Source: Bolinopsis microptera (Eukaryota; Ctenophora; Tentaculata; Lobata; Bolinopsidae). Taken from it: a stretch of 64,000 nucleotides of DNA. The stretch lies in NCBI RefSeq assembly GCF_026151205.1, contig NC_087079.1, positions 7,164,169 to 7,228,168 of the forward strand. Reading direction: 5' to 3'. Below are positions 11,124 through 21,700 of this stretch, in pieces; the stretch's first letter is position 1, and each line of letters starts with the position of its first letter. The position numbers and the translations under genes are program-made. The notes beneath the pieces are model-generated. The model was not told where the DNA came from, did not search any database, and worked only from the letters and a program-made list of their open reading frames with translations.

Positions 11124-11419
11124 GGCATTGGGAGAGCAGAGAGGGACAAATCTTAATATGCTAAACTAATGGTAAGCACCCATTAAATTAGGATAAACTA
11201 TGATCATCCACGTGGGACTCCTTGTCTAACGGACGGTTAACTTTAAGAGCTGCTTTACTAAGAACTTAAGAAACTTGGTACCTTGAATTATTGAAGTGGT
11301 GGAATTGCCGGCCCAGTCTACAAGACGCAGCTTACTGTACTAAGAAACTTGGTACCTTGAATTATTGAAGTGGTGGAATTGCCGGCCCAGTCTACAAGAC
11401 GCAGCTTACTGTACTAAAT

Positions 11420-12180
11420 CCTTGATCTGGAAGATAATTGTGTCCTTTAAGAGTTCGGGTGATCCTGTAGAATTGCAGGTCACTCTATAATATGCAGAGA
11501 CCACAGTCCAAACGGTATATATCTAACTATGGTCCAGTTATGAGGGTTATTTTGATTGTTGATTGGGACTGGCCAAAAAGTGCTAACCAATGTTAACGAA
11601 ATAGAAATTTAATGCACAATAATTATGTGAGTTGTGAAATTTCTGAAATCCTACACACCTAATATTGTTTATTCATTATCTTTTCTTAATCTTATTATTG
11701 TAAGAAAAGATAATGAAAAAATGATAATATACCTACAATTCTACGTGGTTATTGTCACAAAATCTTAATTTCTCTCTTAAATTAAAAGAAAATAATCTGA
11801 ACATTAAGATTCTAACGAGCCAGTTAGTAAAGACGGCTAGGAAAGGTGTGCAATGGGAGAGCCAAGCTCGCAAGATTCGTCGAATTATTATATGTTATAC
11901 TTATAGGTACTCATTTTGTGTCATTTCCTTGTACTTGTAGCCCAATGCGATTGTTTAACTTAACTTTAAGATTTATGAAGACTTATGTAATTACAGAGAC
12001 TGAGAGTAGCAGAGGATTTTTGCGTGTGGCTCGAAAACACAATTATTAGACCAAAAATAAGTTTTTAGCAATTTCAAACGGGAAAAACGTCCGCGGTAAA
12101 TCTAGATTTGCAGAAATCAGGAGTATAAGCCAAAAGTGAGGCACAACTCTAAAATAACTCCAGCTAGTTCTGGGTCCTGG
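11420..12180. other. No gene recognised
   Basis: AT-rich. It contains an inverted repeat around 11677-11716 (TTATCTTTTCTTA / TAAGAAAAGATAA). Confidence 0.5.
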
Positions 12181-12544
12181 CATAGGTTGAGAGACGTCTT
12201 GAGAAAATCTTTATATGCTAAAATGAATGTAATGGTAACTGGTAAGTGCCAATTAAATCAGGATAAACTCTGTTTATTAACAATAACATGAGACTCCATG
12301 TTGACAGTTTAGCAGTTTTTATAAGCAACGTAATGTCGTGAATTATTGAAATGGTGGAATGGTTGGTTGCAGCCTGCTCGACGCAGATTACTGAACTAAA
12401 CCCTTGACTAAAGGATAATGATGTCCTTTAAAAGCTGTGCGGAGAATTGCAGGTCAATCTAATCTATAAGTTTATAAAACACATAACGCAGACACCCACA
12501 AGGATTAAATTTTAATTTCCCGCGACGATGGACGAGTGCAAAGC

Positions 12545-12685
12545 TTGTATCACGTGGTGACCCCCACGGTCACTTCGACGCTACTTGTATCACGTTGCGA
12601 CCCCCACGGTCGTTTCACTTATCGTCCTGACGATACAGGGGGAGCCGCGCACTTCGTGCGCGGCGGGTCATACAACGTATGACAA
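12545..12685 (+). mobile_element. Tiny multi-hairpin element, family 1, 141 bp
   Basis: Begins TTGTATCACGTGGTGACCCC, ends CATACAACGTATGACAA, and is flanked by a perfect 8-bp repeat TGCAAAGC (12537-12544, 12686-12693). It carries an extra internal copy of the 5' end at 12582. Hairpins: TATCGTC/GACGATA, CCGCGCAC-TTC-GTGCGCGG and GTCATAC-AAC-GTATGAC. Confidence 0.88.
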
Positions 12686-12794
12686 TGCAAAGCACGAGGG
12701 ATTCTTATGAAAATAACGCTGACTTGCTTAAGCACGAGGGGTTATTTTAATATAACTTTTAGCGTGCAGGCGTTTTGTGTTCACTGTTATAAAC

Positions 12795-12892
12795 TTGTAT
12801 CACGCGGTGACCCCCACTGCCGCTGTAGCGTCTTCGACGCTACAGGGGGAGCCGCGCACTTCGTGCGCGGCGGGTCATACAACGTATGACAA
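12795..12892 (+). mobile_element. Tiny multi-hairpin element, family 1, 98 bp
   Basis: Same ends as its neighbour, flanked by a perfect 8-bp repeat TTATAAAC (12787-12794, 12893-12900). The central stem is CTGTAGCGTC-TTC-GACGCTACAG, a 10-bp perfect stem. Confidence 0.9.
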
Positions 12893-12969
12893 TTATAAAC
12901 CCCTCTGGGTTAGAATAAAATTCTGATAATCCCGGCTCCCGCTAGATAGATTTTGTGTTTTGATAATCC

Positions 12970-13079
12970 TTGTCATACGTTGTATTGTGTATGACCCACC
13001 GCGCACGAAGTGCGCGGCTCCCCCTGTAGCGTCGAAAACGCTACAGTGAAGCGACCGTGGGGGTCACCACGTGATACAA
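12970..13079 (-). mobile_element. Tiny multi-hairpin element, family 1, 110 bp, inverted orientation
   Basis: Begins TTGTCATACG and ends CACCACGTGATACAA. It is flanked by a perfect 8-bp repeat GATAATCC (12962-12969, 13080-13087). Its orientation is opposite to the two preceding copies. Confidence 0.9.
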
Positions 13080-13089
13080 GATAATCCCG

Positions 13090-13950
13090 GCTCCCGCTGT
13101 TAGTTTTTTCCCGCTGAATAAATAACCCCAGCACAGCTTCTATAATCCCGCCCCGCTAATTTGGCTCAACAAGATTTGTTTTGTTTTGATATTCCATGAG
13201 AATTTCAACCGCGCACTGTCACGTGTTTTGATGACGTGTATCACGTGACTAACTACTACGACGCGCATTGGTAAAAAATGTCATGTGACCTATGGCTTAA
13301 CGTAAAAACTATAAATACACTTTATTTACGTATCGGTCTAACTGCAGGCGCTGGCAATACTCCAGCACACTGCTTACATTACTTAAACTCTTACATTACT
13401 TGGACCAGTTCCAGAACTTGTCTCGACGGTTACATTTGTCTGGTTAATTTTGTCGTAGCAATTGCCCTGTTTGATATAAGCCATGTATTATAGTCGTCTA
13501 CTTTGATGAACTTCATGACACGATATCATTATTAGCTTCACCTTTTATCGCTTGCCAGGCTTAACGGATGATGATTAATCACTCTACAGTCGACTGTCAC
13601 GTGACGAAAACGCTGCGATTTCATTGGTCAACCTGATATCGCGCCGCAAATCTCTTTAAACACAAAATATTCATCGCGCGTGCAGTAAACTCAAATAAAG
13701 TCTTAATTTGTTACCGGAATTTGGCAACTATATCAAACATCAGGACACTTGTCGCATGATGCTCAGTAAATTGCTAATCAGATGTACGGCACTTATTATA
13801 GAGTCTACAGTACATGAATTCATGAAAGAATGTAATTGTATGCAATAAGATTAAGAAATTACGGAAAATTGGTAGAATGCAAGCCTTCCATCACGTCCAT
13901 CACAGATTCACAGCTGGGAGGAAAAAAAGGAGGGGAGGAAAAAGGAAGGG
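13090..13950. other. No firm gene
   Basis: Dispersed short motifs only: a TCACGTGAC palindrome recurs near 13241 and 13597, with CTACAGTCGACTGTC beside it at 13584. Confidence 0.4.
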
Positions 13951-13975
13951 GAAAATAGAAAACTGAGAAAGGAAA

Positions 13976-14107
13976 CTAATTATCTGCTTTCAGACTGTCT
14001 TTGAAGTTGAGGGTTAGTCTGTAGATTTTGTTAACTGTGCTGGTTGAGAGTTTGATCAAACTTACGTCCTCTTCACTGGGAGTATCCTTGCAATCAGACT
14101 GCGACAT
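13976..14107 (-). CDS. Small open frame or first exon, unknown
   Basis: A 43-codon frame starts MSQSDCKDTPSEEDVSL. A consensus donor (GTAAGT) lies right after the codon for the first Asp following SEE, and downstream on the same strand a long pyrimidine tract ends in CAG at about 13917. That looks like a real intron, but joining those borders gives an immediate stop, so I cannot build a protein. It may be the first exon of an undetected gene or chance. Confidence 0.25.
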   Translation of the reverse strand: MSQSDCKDTPSEEDVSLIKLSTSTVNKIYRLTLNFKDSLKADN

Positions 14108-14141
14108 GAACGTGGAGGCAAGATTGAAGCTACCTTTTCGA

Positions 14142-14344
14142 AAAGGTATACAAATTTGGTACTGTGAAAACTCTTACAGTTTCTAAAAAACAATGGTACA
14201 AAAATTTTGAAAATCCGATCATAATTATAACTCGTGCAAATCCGATCAAGTTTATTTTTATAAAAACAACCCTACAGTCGGCGTGCTCGGCTCACTGTCG
14301 ATGGCGCACTACCTACTATACAGCTGGCTGACGCCGAGTAGGGT
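14142..14344 (-). repeat. Inverted partial copy of the 9387-9982 element plus hairpin
   Basis: Positions 14142-14262 are the reverse complement of the start of the 9.4-kb element, and 14271-14317 match its other end. CCCTACAGTCGGCGT (14272) and ACGCCGAGTAGGG (14331) could pair and enclose the terminal motif. Confidence 0.55.
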
Positions 14345-14841
14345 GTTTTGGCCGTTCTAACTTAAGACTTTTATGAATTAAAGCAGCCGTATTGATCTTC
14401 CAAACCTACAACTTTCAAGGGCTAGAATTCGCTGTATTTTGCCGTTAAAACACAACTTGTACTGTTTAACTTCATGATTGGGCCGTAATTCAAAAGCAAA
14501 TTGGCAAAAAGTGGTGCTCACGGTCTCGCTTAACGTCACTTATCGCTCAGTTAAGAGCGACCATGGTCTTAAGCGACAGACAGCCTGCAGGCATATGATC
14601 CGAATACGAAATATCCTTGTGTTCGGTATTTAATAGCCCTAATTGGTTACTTCGTACCCAGGAAAAGTTACCGGCTGGTGGTGGTACTAGAGTTGGTTTA
14701 ATTTAAACATACGGCTTGACCTCGCGCGCGACAACAAGCATGATTTGCACGCGTGGCGCATTTCAATGTTCAGGCAGCTACCACGTGACACAATTCAGCC
14801 AACCAGAGTACAGGAATCCGCAAAGTTAAAGTTGCAAACTT

Positions 14842-15054
14842 TTGATCGGCCCGAAAGGGGACTTTTCTGGAGATTTTGAGATAACTCAATGCAACAATTA
14901 CGTTGTCTTGAATTTTCCTTCTGGAGAGGTAACGTTACTTTTAAAAGAGGAACATGTTACAAAAAAACCGAAAGTCTCCAACTCTTTTACTTTCAAAGTT
15001 AAGCCCCATCCGGTCAGTACAGGGTTCCTGGGTAACCCTGATATAACGAGAATG
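14842..15054 (+). CDS. Unrecognised open frame, possible exon or gene fragment
   Basis: About 70 codons of balanced composition (begins MIGPKGDFSGDFEITQCNNY, then VVLNFPSGEVTLLLKEEHV) run up to a truncated family 1 element at 15058, inside which the frame continues meaninglessly. No family is recognised. It may be a fragment interrupted by the insertion. Confidence 0.25.
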
Positions 15055-15057
15055 ATA

Positions 15058-15108
15058 TGCGCGGCTCCCCTGTATCGTCAGGACCGTGGGGGTCGCAACG
15101 TGATACAA
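15058..15108 (-). mobile_element. Tiny multi-hairpin element, family 1, truncated
   Basis: Retains TGCGCGGCTCCCCTGTATCG and the end CAACGTGATACAA. The other end is missing and no duplication is seen. Confidence 0.6.
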
Positions 15109-15116
15109 AATATTAC

Positions 15117-15235
15117 GTGATCAAGACAGTTTTTCGCCAATATCTCGGTAGGGGAGCATTTTAACCTTATCACTTATGTCATCTAGGGTGATTCTGAATC
15201 AGCGTCCGAAAATACATCGAGGTCCCCAGGTAATG
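15117..15235 (-). repeat. Copy of the internal MULE block, joined to a family 2 end
   Basis: The reverse complement of this segment matches 8310-8415 (GACGCTGATTC, GGTTAAAATGCT). It runs directly into TTACCTGGGGACC, the start of family 2, without the rest of that element. Confidence 0.6.
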
Positions 15236-15295
15236 GTTAAAGCAAATTCAGCATCCACTAGTCAGTCAGTAAATTTTCTGTTTAAACTATAATAC

Positions 15296-15423
15296 TTGAT
15301 TGACGATGTCAACCCTTTACTTCCAGATCGTTGCTTTGCGAATAAACAAAGCAACAATCTCGTCATATGTCGATGTGAAGTAAGAATGACAATTTGCGCG
15401 GCGCGTCGAAGTCCTCCAATCAA
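15296..15423 (+). mobile_element. Tiny multi-hairpin element, family 3, diverged
   Basis: Begins TTGATTGACGATGTCAACC and ends AAGTCCTCCAATCAA. Internal stem GTTGCTTTG/CAAAGCAAC. No clear duplication, so probably the older of two nearby copies. Confidence 0.6.
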
Positions 15424-15539
15424 AGTGATACCCCAAAATATTTTTAATCTACATGCAGGCCGGCTCATAAAATTAAACTAGTCATATCATGAAATTATTC
15501 AAACTATGTACACAAATAAATTTAGCAATAATTACTATT

Positions 15540-15649
15540 TTGGTTGACGATGTCAACCCATCGAGATCGTTGCTTTGCGAAGCAGAGCAACGATCGAAGA
15601 AGCAAGAATGCTAGTTCGCGCGGCGCGTCGAAGCGGCGAAGTCCTCCAA
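15540..15649 (+). mobile_element. Tiny multi-hairpin element, family 3, 110 bp
   Basis: Begins TTGGTTGACGATGTCAACC and ends GAAGTCCTCCAA. It is flanked by a 9-bp repeat with one mismatch, ATTACTATT/ATTACCATT (15531-15539, 15650-15658). Hairpins TTGAC-GAT-GTCAA and GATCGTTGCT/AGCAACGATC, plus a GCGCGGCGCG core. Confidence 0.75.
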
Positions 15650-16056
15650 ATTACCATTTAACTATACGGTTAAACACCTTTTATAGGAAAACAAATTTTA
15701 GGAAAACAAGTTTAAATTATGGTATTTATTTATAACAATCAAAACATATCAAATCATAAAAATAAAGCCGTGCGTTGGTTGACTGTCTCAGTAAGTTGAA
15801 TAATTTAAGCTTGAAGGTGTCCCGCGCATTTACAGAACTTTATGCGGCGATCACATGATCACGAGGACCTGTGAGCGCCAAATTTAATTTAAAGTTTCTA
15901 TAAACAATAAATCATACATTAACTACGAGTTACTCAGATCATGCTTTTGAATTATAGGAGTGCGGATTGTCAGGTATTTCATTCATTCATACTTAATCGG
16001 TTTAAAGCTGTATATTTAGAACTCACTATTGTTTAAACTATGAAAGCATAACATAG

Positions 16057-16184
16057 TTGACGGATGATACTCGTTTTAATTTCTTCGAAGTAGCGCGCGC
16101 CGCTTTCTTCTCGAAATGTTAAATGGCCCGACGGCAAGTGCTACGAAGTAGCGCGCGCCGGGCCAGACTATTAACAATGGTCAA
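16057..16184 (+). mobile_element. Tiny GC-core element, family 5, 128 bp
   Basis: Begins TTGACGGATGATACTCG and ends AACAATGGTCAA (TTGAC/GTCAA ends). It is flanked by a 9-bp repeat with one mismatch (ATAACATAG at 16048-16056, ACAACATAG at 16185-16193). Two internal copies of CGAAGTAGCGCGCGCC. Confidence 0.75.
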
Positions 16185-16219
16185 ACAACATAGACAATAC
16201 CAAAGGCTTATCCACCAGT

Positions 16220-17095
16220 TACTCATGCTCAGGGATCGACCGGGGACGAAATTTAGCGGGGGCCGGGACCAAGTTGAATTAACCGGGGCCGGGATTAACC
16301 GGGATTTTGAAATTTTGCCAAGGCCGGGGTCGGGGTTGACGGATGTTACTCGTCTAAATTTCTTCGAAGTAGCGCGCGCCGCTTTCTTCTCGATGGCAAG
16401 AGCTACGAAGTAGCGCGCGCCGGGCCAGATCATTAACAATGGTCAAGGGTCGGGGCCGGGATTGGCTAAAATATGCCGGGGCCGGGATTTTTAATCTAAT
16501 TTTGAAAATTTTTGAAAGTTTCCGGAAACTCGTATCAATGTGATACTTAATGTTTAAGTATAATTACATTAAACGCTGTTTACATTACTACTATGAGTTG
16601 GCGTTATTTCACTGCCAAATATTTCCGACACTGAAGCTGACACCGGAAACGAGTAGTCATTTGTGATCTGATGACTATCATCATCATCTGCATTGAACAC
16701 ATGACTTTACTCGAACTTTTTAATCAACCTCGACCTTTTTTAATCGCAACATTAATATTTTACATTCTTTGTAAATTCAAAGTTGAAATTTTTTGAATAT
16801 CAAACTGGAATGATGTTAAGTCCTCGTATTTATATTTTCACTCGATCTCATGTTACATAACATTTTTTGTTTGATTTAAGTCTAAAAATCAAGATAAATT
16901 CTGATATGATAATCTATCGGTTTAAATTGAGGCAGAAAATACGAGAAATCCCGGCAAAAATTGACAAAAACAGCCGGGGCCGGGATTGGGGGCCTCTGGC
17001 CAGGGCCGGGGCCGGAATTTTGAAAATGATTTTGCCGGGGCCGGGGCCGGGGAAAAAACACAAATCCCGGCCGTATCCGGGGCCGGGATCCCGGT
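16220..17095. repeat. GC-rich GGGGCCGGGA minisatellite tracts
   Basis: Imperfect repeats of GGGGCCGGGATT occupy about 16220-16340, 16447-16495 and 16970-17095, separated by AT-rich DNA. The first tract is split by a family 5 insertion. Confidence 0.8.
16336..16446 (+). mobile_element. Tiny GC-core element, family 5, 111 bp
   Basis: Same ends as the copy at 16057. It is flanked by a perfect 9-bp repeat GGGTCGGGG (16327-16335, 16447-16455), although the host is itself a GC-rich repeat, which weakens the duplication evidence slightly. Confidence 0.75.
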
Positions 17096-17127
17096 CGATC
17101 ACTGCTCATGCTGCATGTAAAGTCTGA

Positions 17128-18238
17128 TAATATTTTGTTTTATCTCTAGCAAGCATTCGGAGTGTCATATTTATTATAGAAGAGTGTCATATTTATTATA
17201 GAAGAGCCAGCCAACCTCCACATTATAATCTTTTGTGTGCCAAGTTCGTTTATAAAATAGCTAATCATATAATGAAATTGATCCAATAATCTAAGATGAA
17301 CGGTATATCTTAGCTCATCGTCATTAAAATCCGAATGGATGAATTAATCAAGTAATGTTCCCTTTCAACACAACTAAACAACAAACAAATGCTTGCTCAC
17401 CAGTTGTGATGCAATCGTGGGGGCATGCAGTTGGTTCAGATAACTCTCACCCCGACGACGGCGTCGAGAAATTATCAAATTATGCATTTGCGCCATACTG
17501 GACACATTTTATATTATAAGTGTTATCTACAGTATAGCTTAACTGGCAAGCAAGCATCGTCCCACTCGGCCGGGACGAAAATACCGAGTCCAATCACAGA
17601 AAGTTAACCATTAACTAAGATAAATATAACAGCTCGGACATCAACAAAAATCACACATTCCAGCCGAGAGAGGAAAGTAGGTAAGCTGCTGGGCTCAACA
17701 AATTTTGATAATTGTAAAGAAATTTGTTCTTGTGCCCTATAATAATAATTTAATATTGACTGTGCGTGAGAGTGAAAGTGAAAGTGAATGTGAATCTATA
17801 ATATTATTCAATTGCAATGCAAACCACAAAATAAATGCAAAATGCTAAAAATCTGAGTCGAATAATATTAATGTTATTTTGCATAAAGTAGCTGAAATGT
17901 AATTGGCAATGCTTATTTTTTGTTGATTTTTTAAAATTACAAAAATGAATCTCCAAACTGGCCACATAACACAACTTCTCCATTTCATCTTCCTCCATAA
18001 TGTTCCAAATCACTGAATGACAGAAGTATTAGTATAATATAGTAATATGTTTACAGTAAGCTACGATAAAGATTTACTGAAGGAGTATCCTATGAAGTTT
18101 TTTGATCTTTTGGCAGTGGGCAGGCCCCCTCGTCATTTAATCCTCATCAATTTTCCTATCATTCGACCGACTGAGAAGACAATAGACAGACGTGTAATTT
18201 CGTATATATCTAATGGTTCCTTAGCTACTGCCTAGACT
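17128..18238. other. No gene recognised
   Basis: AT-rich. A 23-bp direct repeat (AGTGTCATATTTATTATAGA) lies at 17159-17205. Confidence 0.5.
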
Positions 18239-18239
18239 A

Positions 18240-18306
18240 TGTGACACTGGGAATCGAACCCAGGACCTTCTGCGCTGATTGCAGAGGGTGGAAGGCCACC
18301 TGCCCT
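18240..18306 (-). repeat. tRNA-like fragment beside the LINE 3' end
   Basis: On the minus strand a perfect B box (GGTTCGATTCC) lies in a CTGGG/CCCAG arm, preceded by a TCTGC/GCAGA stem with a 7-nt loop. The loop lacks U33 and the acceptor arm does not pair with its partner, so it is a tRNA pseudogene or SINE head rather than a working tRNA. Confidence 0.45.
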
Positions 18307-18762
18307 GTCTAGTATTCATTTTTTATTTGAAAATTCAATTAATTATTATATATATAAATCAAGCGTTACATTTCAGCCATGCAAAATTACAATGACATAT
18401 TTTGATATACTAATTGATAAATGGAACTGCAATATAAGTTGCTTAATGTTTGGCCGGATGACAACTAACTAAAAGAGAAAAATAAACTTGATTACATAAT
18501 AATTAATTCGGCTGAACCAACACATAGCAAGAGCCACATTAACGTTGGGGCCGTCTACCAAATTTGAATGACATACAATAACAAAAAATCAAACATATCA
18601 TAAATAATTATATATGGATTTTGTTCATTACAATTCCGTCACAACTGATAGAAGAAAAAAGAAAGGACAAGCGGATAGGAAATTGGACGGCAGAATTGTA
18701 ACCAACAAAAACATATTTGAGCTAGTCTGGCCAGACTGTATCGGCAGCCCAGAGGTACTTGA

Positions 18763-21700
18763 TCAGATTGGCCTTAAAAGTAGAAATCCGCTCTGACTGC
18801 CGGATACATACTGGTAGAAGCTATTTCGGAAGGCATCCGAGCAGGGCACAGTGGTACTCATGTAAGTTGAAGTATCCGACCTATCAATTATTTGAGCATT
18901 GTGCCTAGTGTATCGGGTGCCCTCTGGACGGCATAGGACTATATAAGTAGGAAGCGAAACTGGGATTATGCTATTCACTATTTTATAGAAGGTCATAAGA
19001 TCGTTATAAATAAACTTCTGCATGACAGGGAGAATATTTAGCTTCTTTTGCTCTGTAGCAAGTTTATCGTCATTATAACTGGAGTAGGGTTCACCATTGA
19101 TCCATTTAATAGCCCTCTTTTGGATAGCAACAAACTGTTGAAGATGAGTTGCAGATTGAGGGGACCATATGACAGAACAATGTTCAAATATAGACCTAAT
19201 TAACGCCAAATAGAACGATCTTTTCTGCCTTTTATCAGTAGTGAAATGACATGTTCTCTTAAGTAGTCCAAGTCTGGAGTTAGCTTTGGAAACAAGCGCT
19301 TTACATTGTGCACCCCAATTAAACCTGGAGTTTATTGCGACTCCTAAATCTGACTGAGAGGGCACAAAGTCAATATCACTTCCAGAAAGTTTATAGAAGA
19401 AGGTATTGAATGGCAAGTTATCCAGCACGTTTCTTTGCAGGGACACAGAAAGGGCTTTGCACTTTTGTGGATGGAACTTCATTCGATTTCTCACTGACCA
19501 ATCATACAATCTATTGATGTCATTTTGGATTATGTGATGGTCAGGGTAACCAAGAATCTCCCTCCAAATTTTAGTGTCATCTGCATAAAGGGCGATATTG
19601 GTGCCTTCAGAGACACAGGAGAACATGTCATTTATAAATATTACAAACAATAGAGGGCCAAGAATAGAACCTTGAGGGACACCAGACCGAACTGGTAGAG
19701 AGGAAGACGTTTGGCCTCCTATCACTACTTGTTGTTGTCGCCCCTCAAGATAGGACTTGATAAATTTAAGCATTAGTCCATCGACTTTAAAAATATTCTT
19801 TAATTTACTTAAAATGAGGTCATGCGAAACGCTATCAAAAGCTTTCGCAAAATCAAAATATATTATATCAGTCCTGGACCTGTTGTTCAGTGCAAGTGCA
19901 AGATTGTCCGTGAAAGGTATCATTTGGGTTGTGCATGAACGTTCATTAACAAAACCGTGTTGTCGGTCATCCAACAGATCAGAACATGCAGCGTATAATG
20001 CTGTCTTTATGCACCTTTCAAAGACTTTCATTACAAGAGATGTTAACGAGATAGGCCTGTAGTTCTCAACCGAAGACTTATCACCCTTTTTGTGCACTGG
20101 TACTACAAGTGCCAGCTTCCAATCAGGGGGTATGCATCCGCTTGAGAAAGACAGGTTAAATAAAACACTAAGTGGGTATGCAAGGCTTTGGGCACAGTTT
20201 TTGAGGACTTTCCCATGAATCCCATCAGGGCCAGGGGCCTTGTTAGGATTTAACTTTTTAAGAATCAACAGAACATCTTCTCTACTAAACACAAGACTGG
20301 AAAAACAATCATCACGAAAATCTATGTCAATGCCATAATCGCTCTCTTGAGAAAACTGCTCATAAAAATATTCGTTAAAAAGGGCAGCTTGATCAGATGG
20401 ATTGTTTCGAAAGCGATTATGATATTTAACAGTTTCAGGGATCCTGGTTGACTTTGATTTAGACTTAACGTAGGTCCAGAATTTCTTGGAGATAAGAGCA
20501 TCATCGGAGTCATCCTCAACACTGAGTCTCATTTTTTCGTCCATCATATTTTTAAATTTTGTTCGAAATGCACGAAACTTTTGTTTATGAGACTCAGAGT
20601 TGCTCCCCTTATGCCTTATTCTCCATTTCTCCTTATTTCGTAGGAGACGATCACATTCGGAGTCATACCATGGAGGCTGGAACTGAGACTTAATGGTCTT
20701 TTTAGGGATCCATCGGTCACAGGCTGCATCAAGAACTCCTCTGAATCGACTCCAGGCAAGATAAGGATCATTACACTCAAATATACTATCCCAATCGATG
20801 CTAAATAACTCAGAATTCAGGCCCCTAAAATTACCTTTACTATAATTAAAGATCTTTCTTTTAGGCTGCTTAATATACTTGGTCTTAACATCAATGTCAA
20901 ATGTTATACAAAAGTGGTCGGACATACACATTTCGTTTTGATCTAAAACTTTAACATTCTTAATAAGGTTCTGAATGTTAGTGAACACAAGATCTAAGGT
21001 GTTGCCTGACTTGTGAGTAGGGGAGCTAATAAGTTGTGTATGTCCGAGGTCATCAGTGAGAAAATTTACAAAGCTAGAATGTAGCTGGCAAGATGACTGA
21101 CCATCTGGCCAGGAAATCGAAGCTAAATTAAAGTCCCCTACCAGAATGTGTCTTTGCAACTTTCTGGCAGATGCTAAAGTAACAAAATGTTTCTTGAAAG
21201 ATTCAAAATTATCTAAGCCAAGCGTTCCTACTCTATAGAATGTAGATATGCTAAAGTTTCTTCCACACTGAGTCTTGATTATGACGGATAATAATTCAGC
21301 TTGAACACTAACCTTTGAGAACTTTAGACTCGAGATATCAATGTCTGTTCTATGGGCAATCAGAACACCACCACCGTTTTTTCTGAATTTCTTGGGCTGG
21401 GTTGCATCCACTGGATGCGATCTTAGGGATCGATCAAGCCTAAATACTTTGTATTTGTCAGGGAGCACTTCATTACTGAGAATGGAATTTTTCAGCCATG
21501 TCTCGTTTAGAATAATGATGTGAGGCTTATGTTTGTAGATATAACCATGGAATTCATGTATCTTGGTCATATTTAGTGGTGGTGTTCCTGATGCTAGATC
21601 ACGGGTATTTAGGAAACCATGGACATTATTGTAAACAACGGATAAATTTGGTCCAGGGTTCAGTAAGGAACAATTACAAATTACTATCAGGGAAATATTA

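Larger units (their letters stand above)
10505..12470 (+). repeat. Short duplicated block (three close copies and one diverged)
   Basis: A roughly 190-bp unit containing GGGACAAATCTTAATATGCT, AAGCACCCATTAAA and CCTTGTCTAAACGTTGACCG occurs at about 10539-10719, 10720-11019 (carrying an inserted tiny element) and 11115-11265. An older copy is at 12186-12460. A perfect 74-bp tandem pair (11267-11340, 11341-11414; GGTACCTTGAATTATTGAAG) belongs to its downstream part. No gene is seen. It serves as a target for at least two tiny elements, which confirms their insertion by comparison with empty copies. Confidence 0.8.

Noticed and set aside
16119-17127. Several overlapping 60-106 residue frames
   Set aside because: Run through GGGGCCGGGA repeats and family 5 elements; both strands equally open.
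18240-18306. Functional tRNA gene
   Set aside because: B box is good but the anticodon loop lacks U33 and the acceptor stem does not pair.
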